A stretch of 7,075 bases of DNA from CAVWXT01 sp963759115 (GTDB lineage: Bacteria > Planctomycetota > Planctomycetia > Pirellulales > Thermoguttaceae), in contig CAVWXT010000009.1 of NCBI GenBank assembly GCA_963759115.1, forward strand, positions 1 to 7,075, read 5' to 3'. The notes under the pieces were generated by a model. That model had not been told where the DNA came from. It did no database searches and was given only the letters and a program-made list of their open reading frames with translations. The translations under genes were made by a program, and so were the position numbers. The first letter of the stretch is position 1, and each line of letters starts with the position of its first letter. This document shows, in pieces, positions 1 through 6,228 of this stretch.

Positions 1-43
1 CGCTTGATAATGTCGGGAGATCTACCGACGCCGTGAGTGCGGA

Positions 44-50
44 AGAGGAG
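44..50 (+). promoter_or_regulatory. Ribosome binding site deciding the GTG-61 start
   Basis: AGAGGAG lies 10 bases before GTG at 61. The alternative GTG at 37 has only GGGAGA at 15-20, 16 bases away. Both starts give a plausible signal peptide, but the shorter one has the better spacing. Confidence 0.45.
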
Positions 51-60
51 ATTATCCCGT

Positions 61-2716
61 GTGCTTGCGTATCCAACGGCAGGGAATCGGCGGATCGCGT
101 TTGCCGTCCTTCTCGCTCCTCTGGCTGCGGCTGCCTCCGCAGAAGAGCCACTTCGCCGGAGGCCCGAACCGCCAAGCATCGAGGACTATGCGACGATCGA
201 GAGCATGTGTCGGCGGCGTGCCCGTCTACTCCTTCGGCAACCTGGTCTACGTCTACGGGCAGAGCCCCGACTGCTGCCCGGGAGTCGATGATCCAGCGGG
301 CAACACGGAATCCGGCGGTTAAGATCAAGCCGAAGAAGTCGTGGGAGATCAAGCACAACCTGCGCCGGCTCGGAGCACGAGATGACGGTCGCGCGAGCCG
401 ATGGACGGACAGCCATCCGACGTTGCCCATCCACCTGATCGATGGCGATCCGGAGACGGTCTGGAGCAGTTGGGGCTGCGCGGTTCCCGAGGGCCGGCCG
501 GAGTGGATTCGCATCGACCTGCCGATGGAGGCCGAAGTGGCGACTGTCGTCTTGGTCTGCAGCAAGGAGTTCGCCGCGCGTTATCCCCTCACGGGGCGGC
601 CCTGCCGAAGCAGGTCGAAGTCAGGCTCAGCCGCGACGGCGCCCAGTGGGAGACGGTCTACGAGAGCAAGTCTTCGCCGGGGAATCCTTCGGGACGGACG
701 GAGATCAAGTTCGCGCCACGGCGGGCCAAGCTGGTCTGGATCGTGGCCGAGCGACTTGCCGGCAGAAGAGCTATGGGTCGGGCACGTATTTTCCTTGGGC
801 GAACTGGAGGTTCGCGATCCGCAGGGGCATCAACCTGGCCCTGGTTTGCCGCGGGGCGGGCGTGACAGTTTCCTCGACCTCCTACGGCCTCTTGAACGAC
901 CGCGTCACCCAGGATGCCCTCTGGGGACCGCTGCAATATGACCTGGGCAACAAGTGGGTCCGCGTGGGGCCCGACAACGGGTCGTTCACCTGGAACTACG
1001 TCGAGCTGGAAAAGGGCCGGCTCCAGATCGATCCCCGCGCCGACGAGTCGATCACCGAGTGCGTGCGCAACGGGATCCAGGTGATCATGGTGCTGGATTT
1101 CAAGGGGAACTGGCGCTACCAGAACCCGCCGCGGAAGACGAACTGGTCGGAGGCCCGCTACCGCGAGTTCAACGACAACTACAGCGACCCGCCGCAACCT
1201 GTCTATCAAACCCGCGAGATGTTCCAGGCATACCTGAGGTACGTGGACTACATGGTGCGGCACTTCAAGGACCGCGTCGATGCATCTTCGAGCTGGGCAA
1301 CGAATGGAACGGGATGGGCCCGGCAGCAGTACATGAAGGATTTCTTCGAGCCGACCTACGCGGCTGTCAAGAAGGCCGCTCCGGAGGCCAAGATCATGCT
1401 GGGCAATCCCGCGGGGGCATTGGGGGCGTGGACCGGCTGATTCTTTCGTGCCTCGGTGCGGAGAACCCTTTCGGAATCCAGGACGGCCGGCTCGCTGGTC
1501 CACGGCGGGGATGTCAACGACATCAAGACGTGCACCCTCGTGGTGGCCGAAAGCTCCGCCTCAAAGACGCGGTCGTCCAAGTGGACGCTCGTAACGAAGG
1601 GCAGTCGGGGATCCTCCTGCGCTACCAGGAACCCGAACAACTTCCTGCTGGCCACCTAGTGCCCCACCTGCAGGCGGTCTTCTTCCACGAGCGGGCCAAG
1701 GGACAATGGGGCCAGATCCTGGCATCGGTGCCGATCCCGGCCCTAGGGCCGGAGCTTCACCTGACGGCGCGGGTCCACGGGCCGCAGGCGGTGTTCACGG
1801 TCTCTGACGGCAAGCAGACCGTGACCACCCGGCACATGGTCCATCAGTTGAATGACGCCGGCGCGGTCGGACTGGGCCAGTTCACGATGGAGCAGTCGTT
1901 CGACAACTTCCGGGTGACCGATCTGGAGGGCAGGACGCTGTACCGAGAGGACTTTAACGGCATCGATGGGTCGGTCCCTGCCGGCCTCAAATATGCCTGC
2001 GGGGACACAGGAGCGAATCCCATCCCCAAGGGGCTTGGCCCACGGATCGACGCGATCGGCTGGCACCCGGGCGAGTATCCGGACAAGGGTTATCTGGAAC
2101 GAGTGCGGCGGTTCAAAAAGAAATGCGAAGCCCTCGGGTTTCAAGGGGCGTACTTCGCGACGGAAATCTACACCGGTTCCTCTTATCCTCCCGGTCAGCC
2201 TACCGAGATGCAGGAGGCCAAGTACTTCATGCGGAGTCTCGCCTGTCACAGCGGACTGGACATGGAGGCTGGCCCTTGCCACCCGCACTTCACCGCCTTC
2301 CCCCACCCTCAGTCATTATGCCGCACGACCTGGCCGGTGCAGACCGTCGTTCCCTGTCAGCCGAAGATCGCCTATTACGCCTGGCGGACCTCGGCGACGG
2401 TGCTGGACGACTTCTATGCGGCCGATTTCCCGGTGTCGTTCCGGGCGCCGCCGATCTGACGCACGTCACGCTTCAGAGTTCCGATAAGAGACAGCGGCTT
2501 GTCGCAGCGTGGCTGCCTGTCGCCGACGCAGATCAAATCAAGGAGGTAGTTGTCGACGTCGTCCTGCCAAATAGCCGTGTGGAACGAGCCTGGGGAATCG
2601 ATGTCTTTAACGGCACAAAGCAGGAGCTGGTTGTAAGCCGGAAAGACAACGAAACTCAACTCAACGGCATACGCATTAAGGATTACCCGACGTACCTGCG
2701 GGTCGTGCGAGAATAG
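61..2716 (+). CDS. Secreted discoidin-like / glycoside hydrolase-like multidomain protein, reading frame broken by many indels
   Basis: Probably a secreted carbohydrate-active enzyme; substrate unknown. A Sec signal peptide (RRIAFAVLLAPLAAAASA) comes first. An F5/8C discoidin-like domain follows at about 385-840 (LIDGDPETVWSSWG, EWIRIDLP, QVEVRLSRDGAQWETVYES). A clan-A-like barrel starts near 850: IFELGNEWN carries the likely acid/base Glu (codon 1302-1304) and FATEIYTGSSYP the likely nucleophile (2163-2165). A LamG/concanavalin-like beta sandwich (GQSGILLRYQEPE, HLTARV, SFDNFRVTDLEG) sits inside the barrel at about 1460-1960. The barrel resumes at PRIDAIGWHPGEYPD and ends near YYAWRTSATVLDDFY; a beta-rich tail ends in YLRVVRE. 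The frame switches about twelve times, e.g. near 210, 285, 598, 762, 825, 1280, 1309, 1425, 1495, 1550 and 2450, with motifs intact on both sides. GTG at 61 is preferred because AGAGGAG lies 10 bases upstream; GTG at 37 is an alternative. The GH family is not assigned. Confidence 0.75.
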
Positions 2717-2933
2717 GCTGAGCGTCAAGGACAGCGACGAGCCGTATCGCTATGTCTGCCAGAAGAAGGGTGGTCTGATTCCATGGCCGAGCGAGTCTTC
2801 GCGCCTTCGGTCCGAGGCACTACCTTGGCGAACGCGGTCGATGTGACCGAGCCATTTTGGCCGAAGCTCCTTGGCTGCGTCGGTGGGGGCGACGAATGGC
2901 ACGCTTAAGCCTAACCTGTTGGAAACACTTTGG
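2717..2933. other. Intergenic region with no firm gene; holds one copy of a 16-base palindromic repeat
   Basis: No gene can be supported here. Two short stretches look weakly coding on the plus strand: 2718 onward reads LSVKDSDEPYRYVCQKKGG, and 2783-2908 is a 41-codon ORF starting MAERVFAPSVRGTTLANAVD. Neither has a Shine-Dalgarno sequence, and they lie in different frames, so a decayed gene end is as likely as chance. The palindrome CGGTCGATGTGACCGA is at 2835-2850. No convincing terminator follows the upstream gene's stop at 2716. Confidence 0.4.
2835..2850. repeat. 16-base palindromic repeat, copy 1
   Basis: CGGTCGATGTGACCGA has 5-base inverted arms (CGGTC / GACCG) around GATGT. The identical 16 bases occur at 5949-5964, also outside any supported gene. 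Both copies are preceded by AACG, with one extra C in the second copy. Confidence 0.6.
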
Positions 2934-3395
2934 TTAACGATGCTGTCGTTTCATGCGTTCACTGCATTCACGCACGCTATCACGCCCCGGTTGGTGGCCC
3001 TGGAAGAATAGGTAGTCGACCCGATGAACTGGGCTGTCCTGAGTTGACCGATGGCACTGCTGCGATAGCGCTGCTAAGCCCTTTTGTTTGAATGGTTTAC
3101 GCCTTAAACTAGCGACATTCGTGGGGGCGACCAACGCGCACAACGAACTCTCGCTTGAATACCTCGGACGATGTGAACCGACGCACGCAACGGACAGCCA
3201 CTCGAGCAACTCGCGTTCATCGCAGCAGAGAAAGACTCCACGGTCCTCATTCGGCGCATCCGGGTTAACAGAAACATCGCCCGCCACCTCAATCCAGGGG
3301 CCGGGGGCGTCGCCGACAGGCGTGGCACCGGCGAATACCGACGGCTTCCCGAAAGCCGACTGACCTCCGGCACTCAAAGTTTTGTAGTATGGCAT
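2934..3395 (-). CDS. Hypothetical protein, second gene of a small minus-strand pair
   Basis: Family not recognised. ATG at 3395-3393 is chosen because GGAGG (3405-3401) lies 5 bases upstream. The start is 19 bases after the stop of the zinc-ribbon gene, so the two are probably co-transcribed. The 153-residue product begins MPYYKTLSAGGQSAFGKPSV. Its first ~95 residues look coding, with mostly G/C third positions and protein-like segments (GPWIEVAGDVSVNPDAPNED, RELLEWLSVACVG). There is no signal peptide or membrane segment. After about 3120 the codon use becomes AT-ending and less gene-like, and stops appear in both other frames near 3104-3117. The true C-terminus may therefore lie near 3105, with a small indel producing the longer frame. 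The open frame also extends upstream to a GTG at 3455, but that start would overlap the previous gene. Confidence 0.5.
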   Translation of the reverse strand: MPYYKTLSAGGQSAFGKPSVFAGATPVGDAPGPWIEVAGDVSVNPDAPNEDRGVFLCCDERELLEWLSVACVGSHRPRYSSESSLCALVAPTNVASLRRKPFKQKGLAALSQQCHRSTQDSPVHRVDYLFFQGHQPGRDSVRECSERMKRQHR

Positions 3396-3400
3396 AACGT

Positions 3401-3405
3401 CCTCC
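3401..3405 (-). promoter_or_regulatory. Strong ribosome binding site for the gene starting at 3395
   Basis: Read on the minus strand this is GGAGG, 5 bases before ATG at 3395. It fixes the start of the second small gene at that ATG rather than at the in-frame GTG 60 bases upstream. Confidence 0.65.
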
Positions 3406-3414
3406 GCAAAGCGT

Positions 3415-3555
3415 CTAACGCCAATTACACCCATTCGGACACTTCCAGTACCCACGCGGGAGCTTCCCTCCGCACAGCAGGTTGGGCGACCAGCCCATAC
3501 CGCACTCTTGACAATGGAGGATGATCCGGTTTACTACCGTTCGCAAGAGAAGCAT
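3415..3555 (-). CDS. Small zinc-ribbon-like protein, 46 residues
   Basis: The product begins MLLLRTVVNRIIL and carries paired cysteines: HCQECG (Cys15, Cys18), an extra Cys28 in LLCGG, then YWKCPNGCNWR (Cys39, Cys43). The CxxC and CxxxC pairs, 20 residues apart, resemble a four-cysteine zinc ribbon or knuckle. The aromatic and basic residues around the second pair would suit nucleic-acid or protein binding, but the function is not known. The frame opens after a TAA at 3597-3595; ATG at 3555 is the first good start, with only a weak AGGGTG-type binding site just before it. The TAG stop is 19 bases before the next gene. The regular cysteine pattern in so short a frame is the main evidence; no homologue is recalled. 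Confidence 0.5.
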   Translation of the reverse strand: MLLLRTVVNRIILHCQECGMGWSPNLLCGGKLPRGYWKCPNGCNWR

Positions 3556-3649
3556 CTCACCCTGACCGGTTAACAGATTTCGCCGGGCGTCGGGTTATCG
3601 GCTTGCGTGCCTGTTTGGTTTGACAGCATGCCCCGAACTCCCGCCGATT

Positions 3650-3810
3650 GTGGCACGGTCTCCCGACGTCTGCCGACCGAGCCACTGCGGCCGACCGAAG
3701 ATCTCCTTCTCCCTTGGTCGGGATTGCTCGGGGACGAAGGATAGGTCGTTCAGAACCACACGGGGAGACCTGCGGTCGCAACCAGTGGCGAGGTCGGGAG
3801 ACCTCGCCAC
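3650..3810. repeat. Palindromic repeat element: three stem-loops with 7-base separators
   Basis: Stem 1 pairs GTGGCACGGTC (3650-3660) with GACCGAGCCAC (3675-3685), 10 of 11 positions. Stem 2 pairs 3693-3706 with 3764-3777, 12 of 14. Stem 3 pairs GTGGCGAGGTC (3785-3795) with GACCTCGCCAC (3800-3810), 11 of 11, around a GGGA loop. The separators 3686-3692 and 3778-3784 are each 7 bases. Inside stem 2, CCTTGGTC (3712-3719) pairs with GACGAAGG (3733-3740), 7 of 8. Stems 1 and 3 share GTGGCnnGGTC, while the two variable bases differ. GGGAGACC occurs three times, once inverted. Similar GTGGC-GGTC-GGGAGACC palindromes are recalled as dispersed intergenic repeats of planctomycetes. The element lies 83 bases past the oxidoreductase stop. 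Confidence 0.75.
3785..3810. terminator. Perfect 11-base stem, 4-base loop downstream of the oxidoreductase gene
   Basis: In the minus-strand transcript this hairpin begins 83 bases after the stop at 3893 and is very stable (GC-rich, perfect, loop of four). No T-run follows it in either direction, so a classical intrinsic terminator is doubtful. A 3'-end protecting or attenuating hairpin, or simply part of the repeat element, is equally possible. Confidence 0.3.
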
Positions 3811-3892
3811 AACAGTGTCCGTCAACGCCCCGGGGAAGCAAGGGGCAAGACGCTCGAGACGCGGAACGTCCGACCGGAGTCAGGCTTGATCT

Positions 3893-5247
3893 TCACACTT
3901 CGACCCACTTCCCCGGGATCGGCACCGGGTAGTTTCCCTGGGCATCGGGCTCACCGGGGCGGGGCCGCCGAATTTCAACTGGTCGACGATCGGCGAGAAT
4001 GCAGAAGTTCGAGGCGAGCATCTCCTTCCAGGTGATCGTCCGGCCCATGTGGGCGGCCGCCCGGCCCATGATCGCGGCGAGGTTCGCATAAGCCGCCCGT
4101 TCAGCTTCGTTGTACGGGCGGTCCTCGCGAATGGCCTCAAGGAAGTCCTTCCACTCGGCCTGCCAGGGGCTGCGCGGTTCGCGCGGCGCGGCCCAGTCGA
4201 TCTGGCTCTTGTCGATCTCCTTGCCCTTGTAGATGTGCACGGTGGCGGCGTGCACGTTGCCGGAGAACTGCGCGGCGCGCTTGCTGCCGTGGATGAACGT
4301 GGCGAACGGATCGATCGCCCTCGACCACGGCCTTGCCCCCGTCGGCGAAGGTGTACTCGATCGACGTAGTCGTCGACGTTCTGGCTGCAATTGCCCGGCT
4401 TGTTCGGCGGGGTGCACTTGCCCGTCGCCGAGACCGGCCAGCCGTCCTTGATCCAGCAGCATTCGTCGATCTGGTGGATCAGGAGTTCCAGCATGAGGCC
4501 GGAGCCGGCCCAGAGGAAGTGTACGCGGTTGTGGATCTGCCAGGCGACGAGGTCGGTGCCGGCCGGCGGTTTCCCGAGGAAGTTCCGGCCGCAGTCCGCG
4601 CGTGGCACGGACCAGCCGGATGTCGCCCAGTTCGCCGGCGCGGATCTTCTCGATGAGCGTCTGCCGGGCGATGCTGTGGCGGCACTGGAGCCCGGCCGCG
4701 ATCTTGATGTTCCGCTTCTTCGCCGCCTCGCCCGCATGCCAGGATGCGGCGGCAGCCGGCCGGGTCGGACGCGAAGCTCTTCTCCATGAACACGTTCACG
4801 CCCTTCTTCACCGCGTACTCGATCTGCACGGGGCGGCAGTAGGAGTAGGCCGTGAGCATGGCCACGTCGCCCGGCCGCAGGCAGTCGATCGCGTGGCGAT
4901 ACGCGTCGAACCCGGCGAAACGGCGGTCGGCGGGGACGTCGACCCGATCGGCGAACTCCTTTTGCAGCACGTCGTGAGCGCTCTTGAACACGTTGGTCGG
5001 TCAGGTCGGCCATCGCATGGAGCTTGATCGGACTGGTGGCGACGGAGAACGCGTCGGCAACCGCCCCGCGGCCCCGGCCGCCGCAGCCGATCAGGGCCAG
5101 GCGGATCGTGTTGTCCGACGCGGCGTGCACGCACGGCACGCCCGAAGAAAGCACCGCGCCCGCGGCGATTGCTCCGCCGAGCTTGATCACGTCGCGGCGA
5201 GTGGTTTGGGGAAGCGTGCGATTGGCCGGTCCGATTGGGCGACTCAT
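3893..5247 (-). CDS. TAT-exported Gfo/Idh/MocA family oxidoreductase, reading frame broken by indels
   Basis: An NAD(P)-dependent sugar or polyol oxidoreductase of the Gfo/Idh/MocA family, exported folded by the Tat system. The N-terminus has the twin-arginine motif TTRRDVIKLGG (Arg17, Arg18) and a cleavage site near VHA-A at residue 42. The Rossmann motif is LALIGCGGRGRG (53-61). The usual EKP catalytic motif reads FMEKSFASDP. The substrate-domain segment LMLELLIHQIDECCWIKDGW carries the conserved His. The C-terminus, NYPVPIPGKWVEV, is typical of planctomycete members; total length is about 450 residues, normal for them. The frame switches about seven times, near 4990, 4740, 4607, 4340, 4318, 3993 and 3945, with family sequence intact on both sides, so sequence errors are likelier than decay. 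ATG 5247 is chosen for AGGAG 7 bases upstream. The specific substrate cannot be told. Confidence 0.85.
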
Positions 5248-5254
5248 GGTCGTG

Positions 5255-5259
5255 CTCCT
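5255..5259 (-). promoter_or_regulatory. Ribosome binding site of the Gfo/Idh/MocA gene
   Basis: AGGAG on the minus strand, 7 bases before ATG at 5247. The open frame extends upstream to 5358, but the twin-arginine signal peptide starts correctly only from 5247. Confidence 0.7.
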
Positions 5260-5274
5260 GGGAATGAGGTACGT

Positions 5275-5299
5275 GGGATTGGCTTCCAGCCTGTCGTTA
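5275..5299. repeat. Possible planctomycete short dispersed repeat (GGCTTCCAGCC core)
   Basis: GGCTTCCAGCC at 5281-5291 is a short palindrome (GGCT / AGCC). The surrounding plus-strand frame reads GIGFQPV and the minus-strand frame DRLEANPTY. From memory, strings of this type recur many times in planctomycete intergenic DNA; only one copy is in this window, so the repeat status rests on recollection. Confidence 0.35.
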
Positions 5300-5410
5300 C
5301 TGTGGGTAAGCTCCGGGCCTGCGGGCAACAACGACTCGCTCTTCGCGCAGATCGGCATTGACCAGGTCGCGGGCTTCGTTGCGAGTGGCGATTGGCGTCA
5401 TCGTTTCCAA
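5297..5410 (-). CDS. Possible small leader ORF or gene remnant, 37 residues
   Basis: A TTG start at 5410 follows AAAGGAGG (5424-5417) with a 6-base spacer, a strong ribosome binding site with no other use in view. The product reads METMTPIATRNEARDLVNAD and continues LREERVVVARRPGAYPQ to TAA at 5299-5297, within the GGCTTCCAGCC repeat region. The charged composition is gene-like but no family is recognised. It ends 49 bases before the oxidoreductase start on the same strand, so it could be a leader peptide or first operon gene, or the 5' end of a gene cut off by the repeat. Confidence 0.35.
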   Translation of the reverse strand: METMTPIATRNEARDLVNADLREERVVVARRPGAYPQ

Positions 5411-5416
5411 GTTGAG

Positions 5417-5424
5417 CCTCCTTT
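5417..5424 (-). promoter_or_regulatory. Strong Shine-Dalgarno sequence AAAGGAGG
   Basis: On the minus strand AAAGGAGG lies 6 bases before TTG 5410 and 15 bases before the in-frame ATG 5401. The spacing favours TTG as start. It is the best ribosome binding site in the region and the main reason to take the 37-codon ORF seriously. Confidence 0.45.
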
Positions 5425-5522
5425 GCTAGGGGCGGCGCGATGATTCTAACTTCGGAAGATGGCCACGTCTATGCCGGCGAAGCGGCCGTCCACTGCGGCT
5501 CGCGCCGCAATTGTCCGAGGAT

Positions 5523-5834
5523 TCAGACGCCCTCCCACGCACGGGTTCCCGTGTCCCGCACGGCAAACTCCAGGCAGGCATCGCCGTCCTGCGAGAGTGC
5601 CCGCAGGCGCAGTTCCACCTCGCCCCGCTCGGTGAACTTGATCGCGTTGCTCGCCAGATTGAGCAAGACTTGCTGTAATCGCATCCGGTCGCCTACGACC
5701 GCATCCGGCATCCTCTCGGGTATACGGCAGTAGAATGCCAATCCCTTCTCGCTTGCCCGGACAGCAAGCACGCGCGTAAAGTGGTCGAGCATCCGCCGTA
5801 GGCTGAACGCGGGCTCCGCGCGGATACGATACAT
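5523..5834 (-). pseudogene. Histidine kinase fragment (part of HATPase_c domain)
   Basis: The 103-residue frame matches only the middle of a hybrid-type sensor kinase. AEPAFSLRRMLDHFTRVLAV corresponds to the linker after the phosphoacceptor domain. DRMRLQQVLLNLASNAIKFT is the ATP-binding N box with its Asn residues, and LEFAVRDTG is the start of the G1 box. After DTG the sequence runs TRAWEGV and stops, so the G1 glycines, F box and G2 box are missing. Upstream, no HisKA His motif, PAS domain or membrane segment is found in any frame, and there is no convincing ribosome binding site. A short palindrome, CACGGG-TT-CCCGTG (5540-5553), lies at the break point. It is most likely a remnant of a kinase gene and not a functional protein. 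Confidence 0.7.
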
Positions 5835-5986
5835 CGATACACTATCGCGCGGCCGAAGTGAACCGGCAGAACTGAGCCGCCCACGGCAAGCAGCGGCAAA
5901 GGTCGCGCGACTGCCGACGTTGACTCGATAGTCGCTCGAACCAAACGCCGGTCGATGTGACCGACGCGCCTTAGCTGAACAGCGCG
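5835..5986. other. Intergenic stretch between kinase fragment and inverted repeat
   Basis: No gene is supported. A minus-strand frame across it has one hydrophobic stretch (PLPLLAVGGSVLPVHFGRA), but its neighbours are arginine-rich and it has no ribosome binding site. The only distinct item is the second copy of the 16-base palindrome, at 5949-5964. Confidence 0.4.
5949..5964. repeat. 16-base palindromic repeat, copy 2
   Basis: Identical to 2835-2850 (CGGTCGATGTGACCGA) and in the same orientation. It lies 22 bases before the 131-bp inverted repeat. Confidence 0.6.
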
Positions 5987-6117
5987 GGGTGCATTCCCGT
6001 TCCTGCGCGAATAGCGGTGTTTCCCGGAGACTATCACAAAGCGTTTGAGAGGCTCGGGTTGCGAAGCCTCATTTCGCCCGGTGTTTTGTAGGCGGGCGCA
6101 GATACGGGAATGCACCC
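5987..6117. repeat. 131-bp inverted-repeat element (possible MITE-like or intergenic palindromic unit)
   Basis: The left arm 5987-6008 begins GGGTGCATTCCCGT. The right arm 6096-6117 is its reverse complement, ending ACGGGAATGCACCC. The 22-base arms match at 20 positions, including a perfect outer 14 bases and the inner CTGCGC. A smaller hairpin, GAGGCT (6049-6054) with AGCCTC (6065-6070), sits near the centre. There is no ORF and no clear target-site duplication: the flanks read GCGCG and AACAC. It lies directly upstream of the promoter of the next gene, so it could act as a regulatory structure, or be a small non-autonomous mobile element. Confidence 0.65.
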
Positions 6118-6132
6118 AACACGCGCCAATCC

Positions 6133-6161
6133 TTGAGTTTCTCAAACACCGGCGGTATAAT
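6133..6161 (+). promoter_or_regulatory. Sigma-70-type promoter for the TIGR03067 gene
   Basis: The -35 box TTGAGT (6133-6138) and a perfect -10 box TATAAT (6156-6161) are 17 bases apart, which predicts transcription from about 6168 and a leader of roughly 60 bases. The -10 box lies within a dyad, CCGGC-GGTATAAT-GCCGG (6149-6166), and the spacer holds the reverse complements of GTTTGAGA (6043-6050) and CCGGTGTTT (6078-6086) from the upstream repeat element. A DNA-binding regulator could act here, but that is inference. Confidence 0.65.
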
Positions 6162-6217
6162 GCCGGCCATAGTGGTGTTCCACCTCTTGGCTCTTCGCCT
6201 CGTTTCGTCGCTCGTGC

Positions 6218-6223
6218 AGGAGG
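6218..6223 (+). promoter_or_regulatory. Ribosome binding site of the TIGR03067 gene
   Basis: AGGAGG lies 5 bases before ATG 6229. It settles the start at 6229 although the frame is open further upstream. Confidence 0.75.
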
Positions 6224-6228
6224 GTGCT

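Noticed and set aside
1..36. Possible end of an upstream gene (frame ending TGA at 34-36)
   Set aside because: Only 11 codons are visible, too few to support a call.
658..1503. Minus-strand 281-codon frame
   Set aside because: It is the shadow of the large plus-strand gene, caused by high GC; the real domains are on the plus strand.
3088..3363. Plus-strand 91-codon frame
   Set aside because: It is Ser/Thr-rich, lacks a ribosome binding site, and lies antisense to the better-supported minus-strand gene.
3413..3487. Integron attC-like site: GTCTAAC and GTTGGGC core heptamers 75 bp apart, flanking the small-gene region, plus GCCTAAC at 2910-2916
   Set aside because: Core heptamers of this degeneracy are expected several times per strand in 7 kb by chance. 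The inner L-box pairing is missing, and the stretch is explained by the coding sequence of the zinc-ribbon protein. No integrase was seen.
3508..3535. TTGACA on the plus strand as a promoter
   Set aside because: No acceptable -10 box at 16-18 bases, and it lies inside the minus-strand zinc-ribbon gene.
3557..3889. Several frames of 76-94 codons on both strands
   Set aside because: They run through the palindromic repeat element, and their sequences follow from its stems.
5693..6145. Minus-strand 150-codon frame across the intergenic region
   Set aside because: Arginine-rich, no binding site, overlaps the kinase fragment in another frame and runs through the inverted-repeat element.
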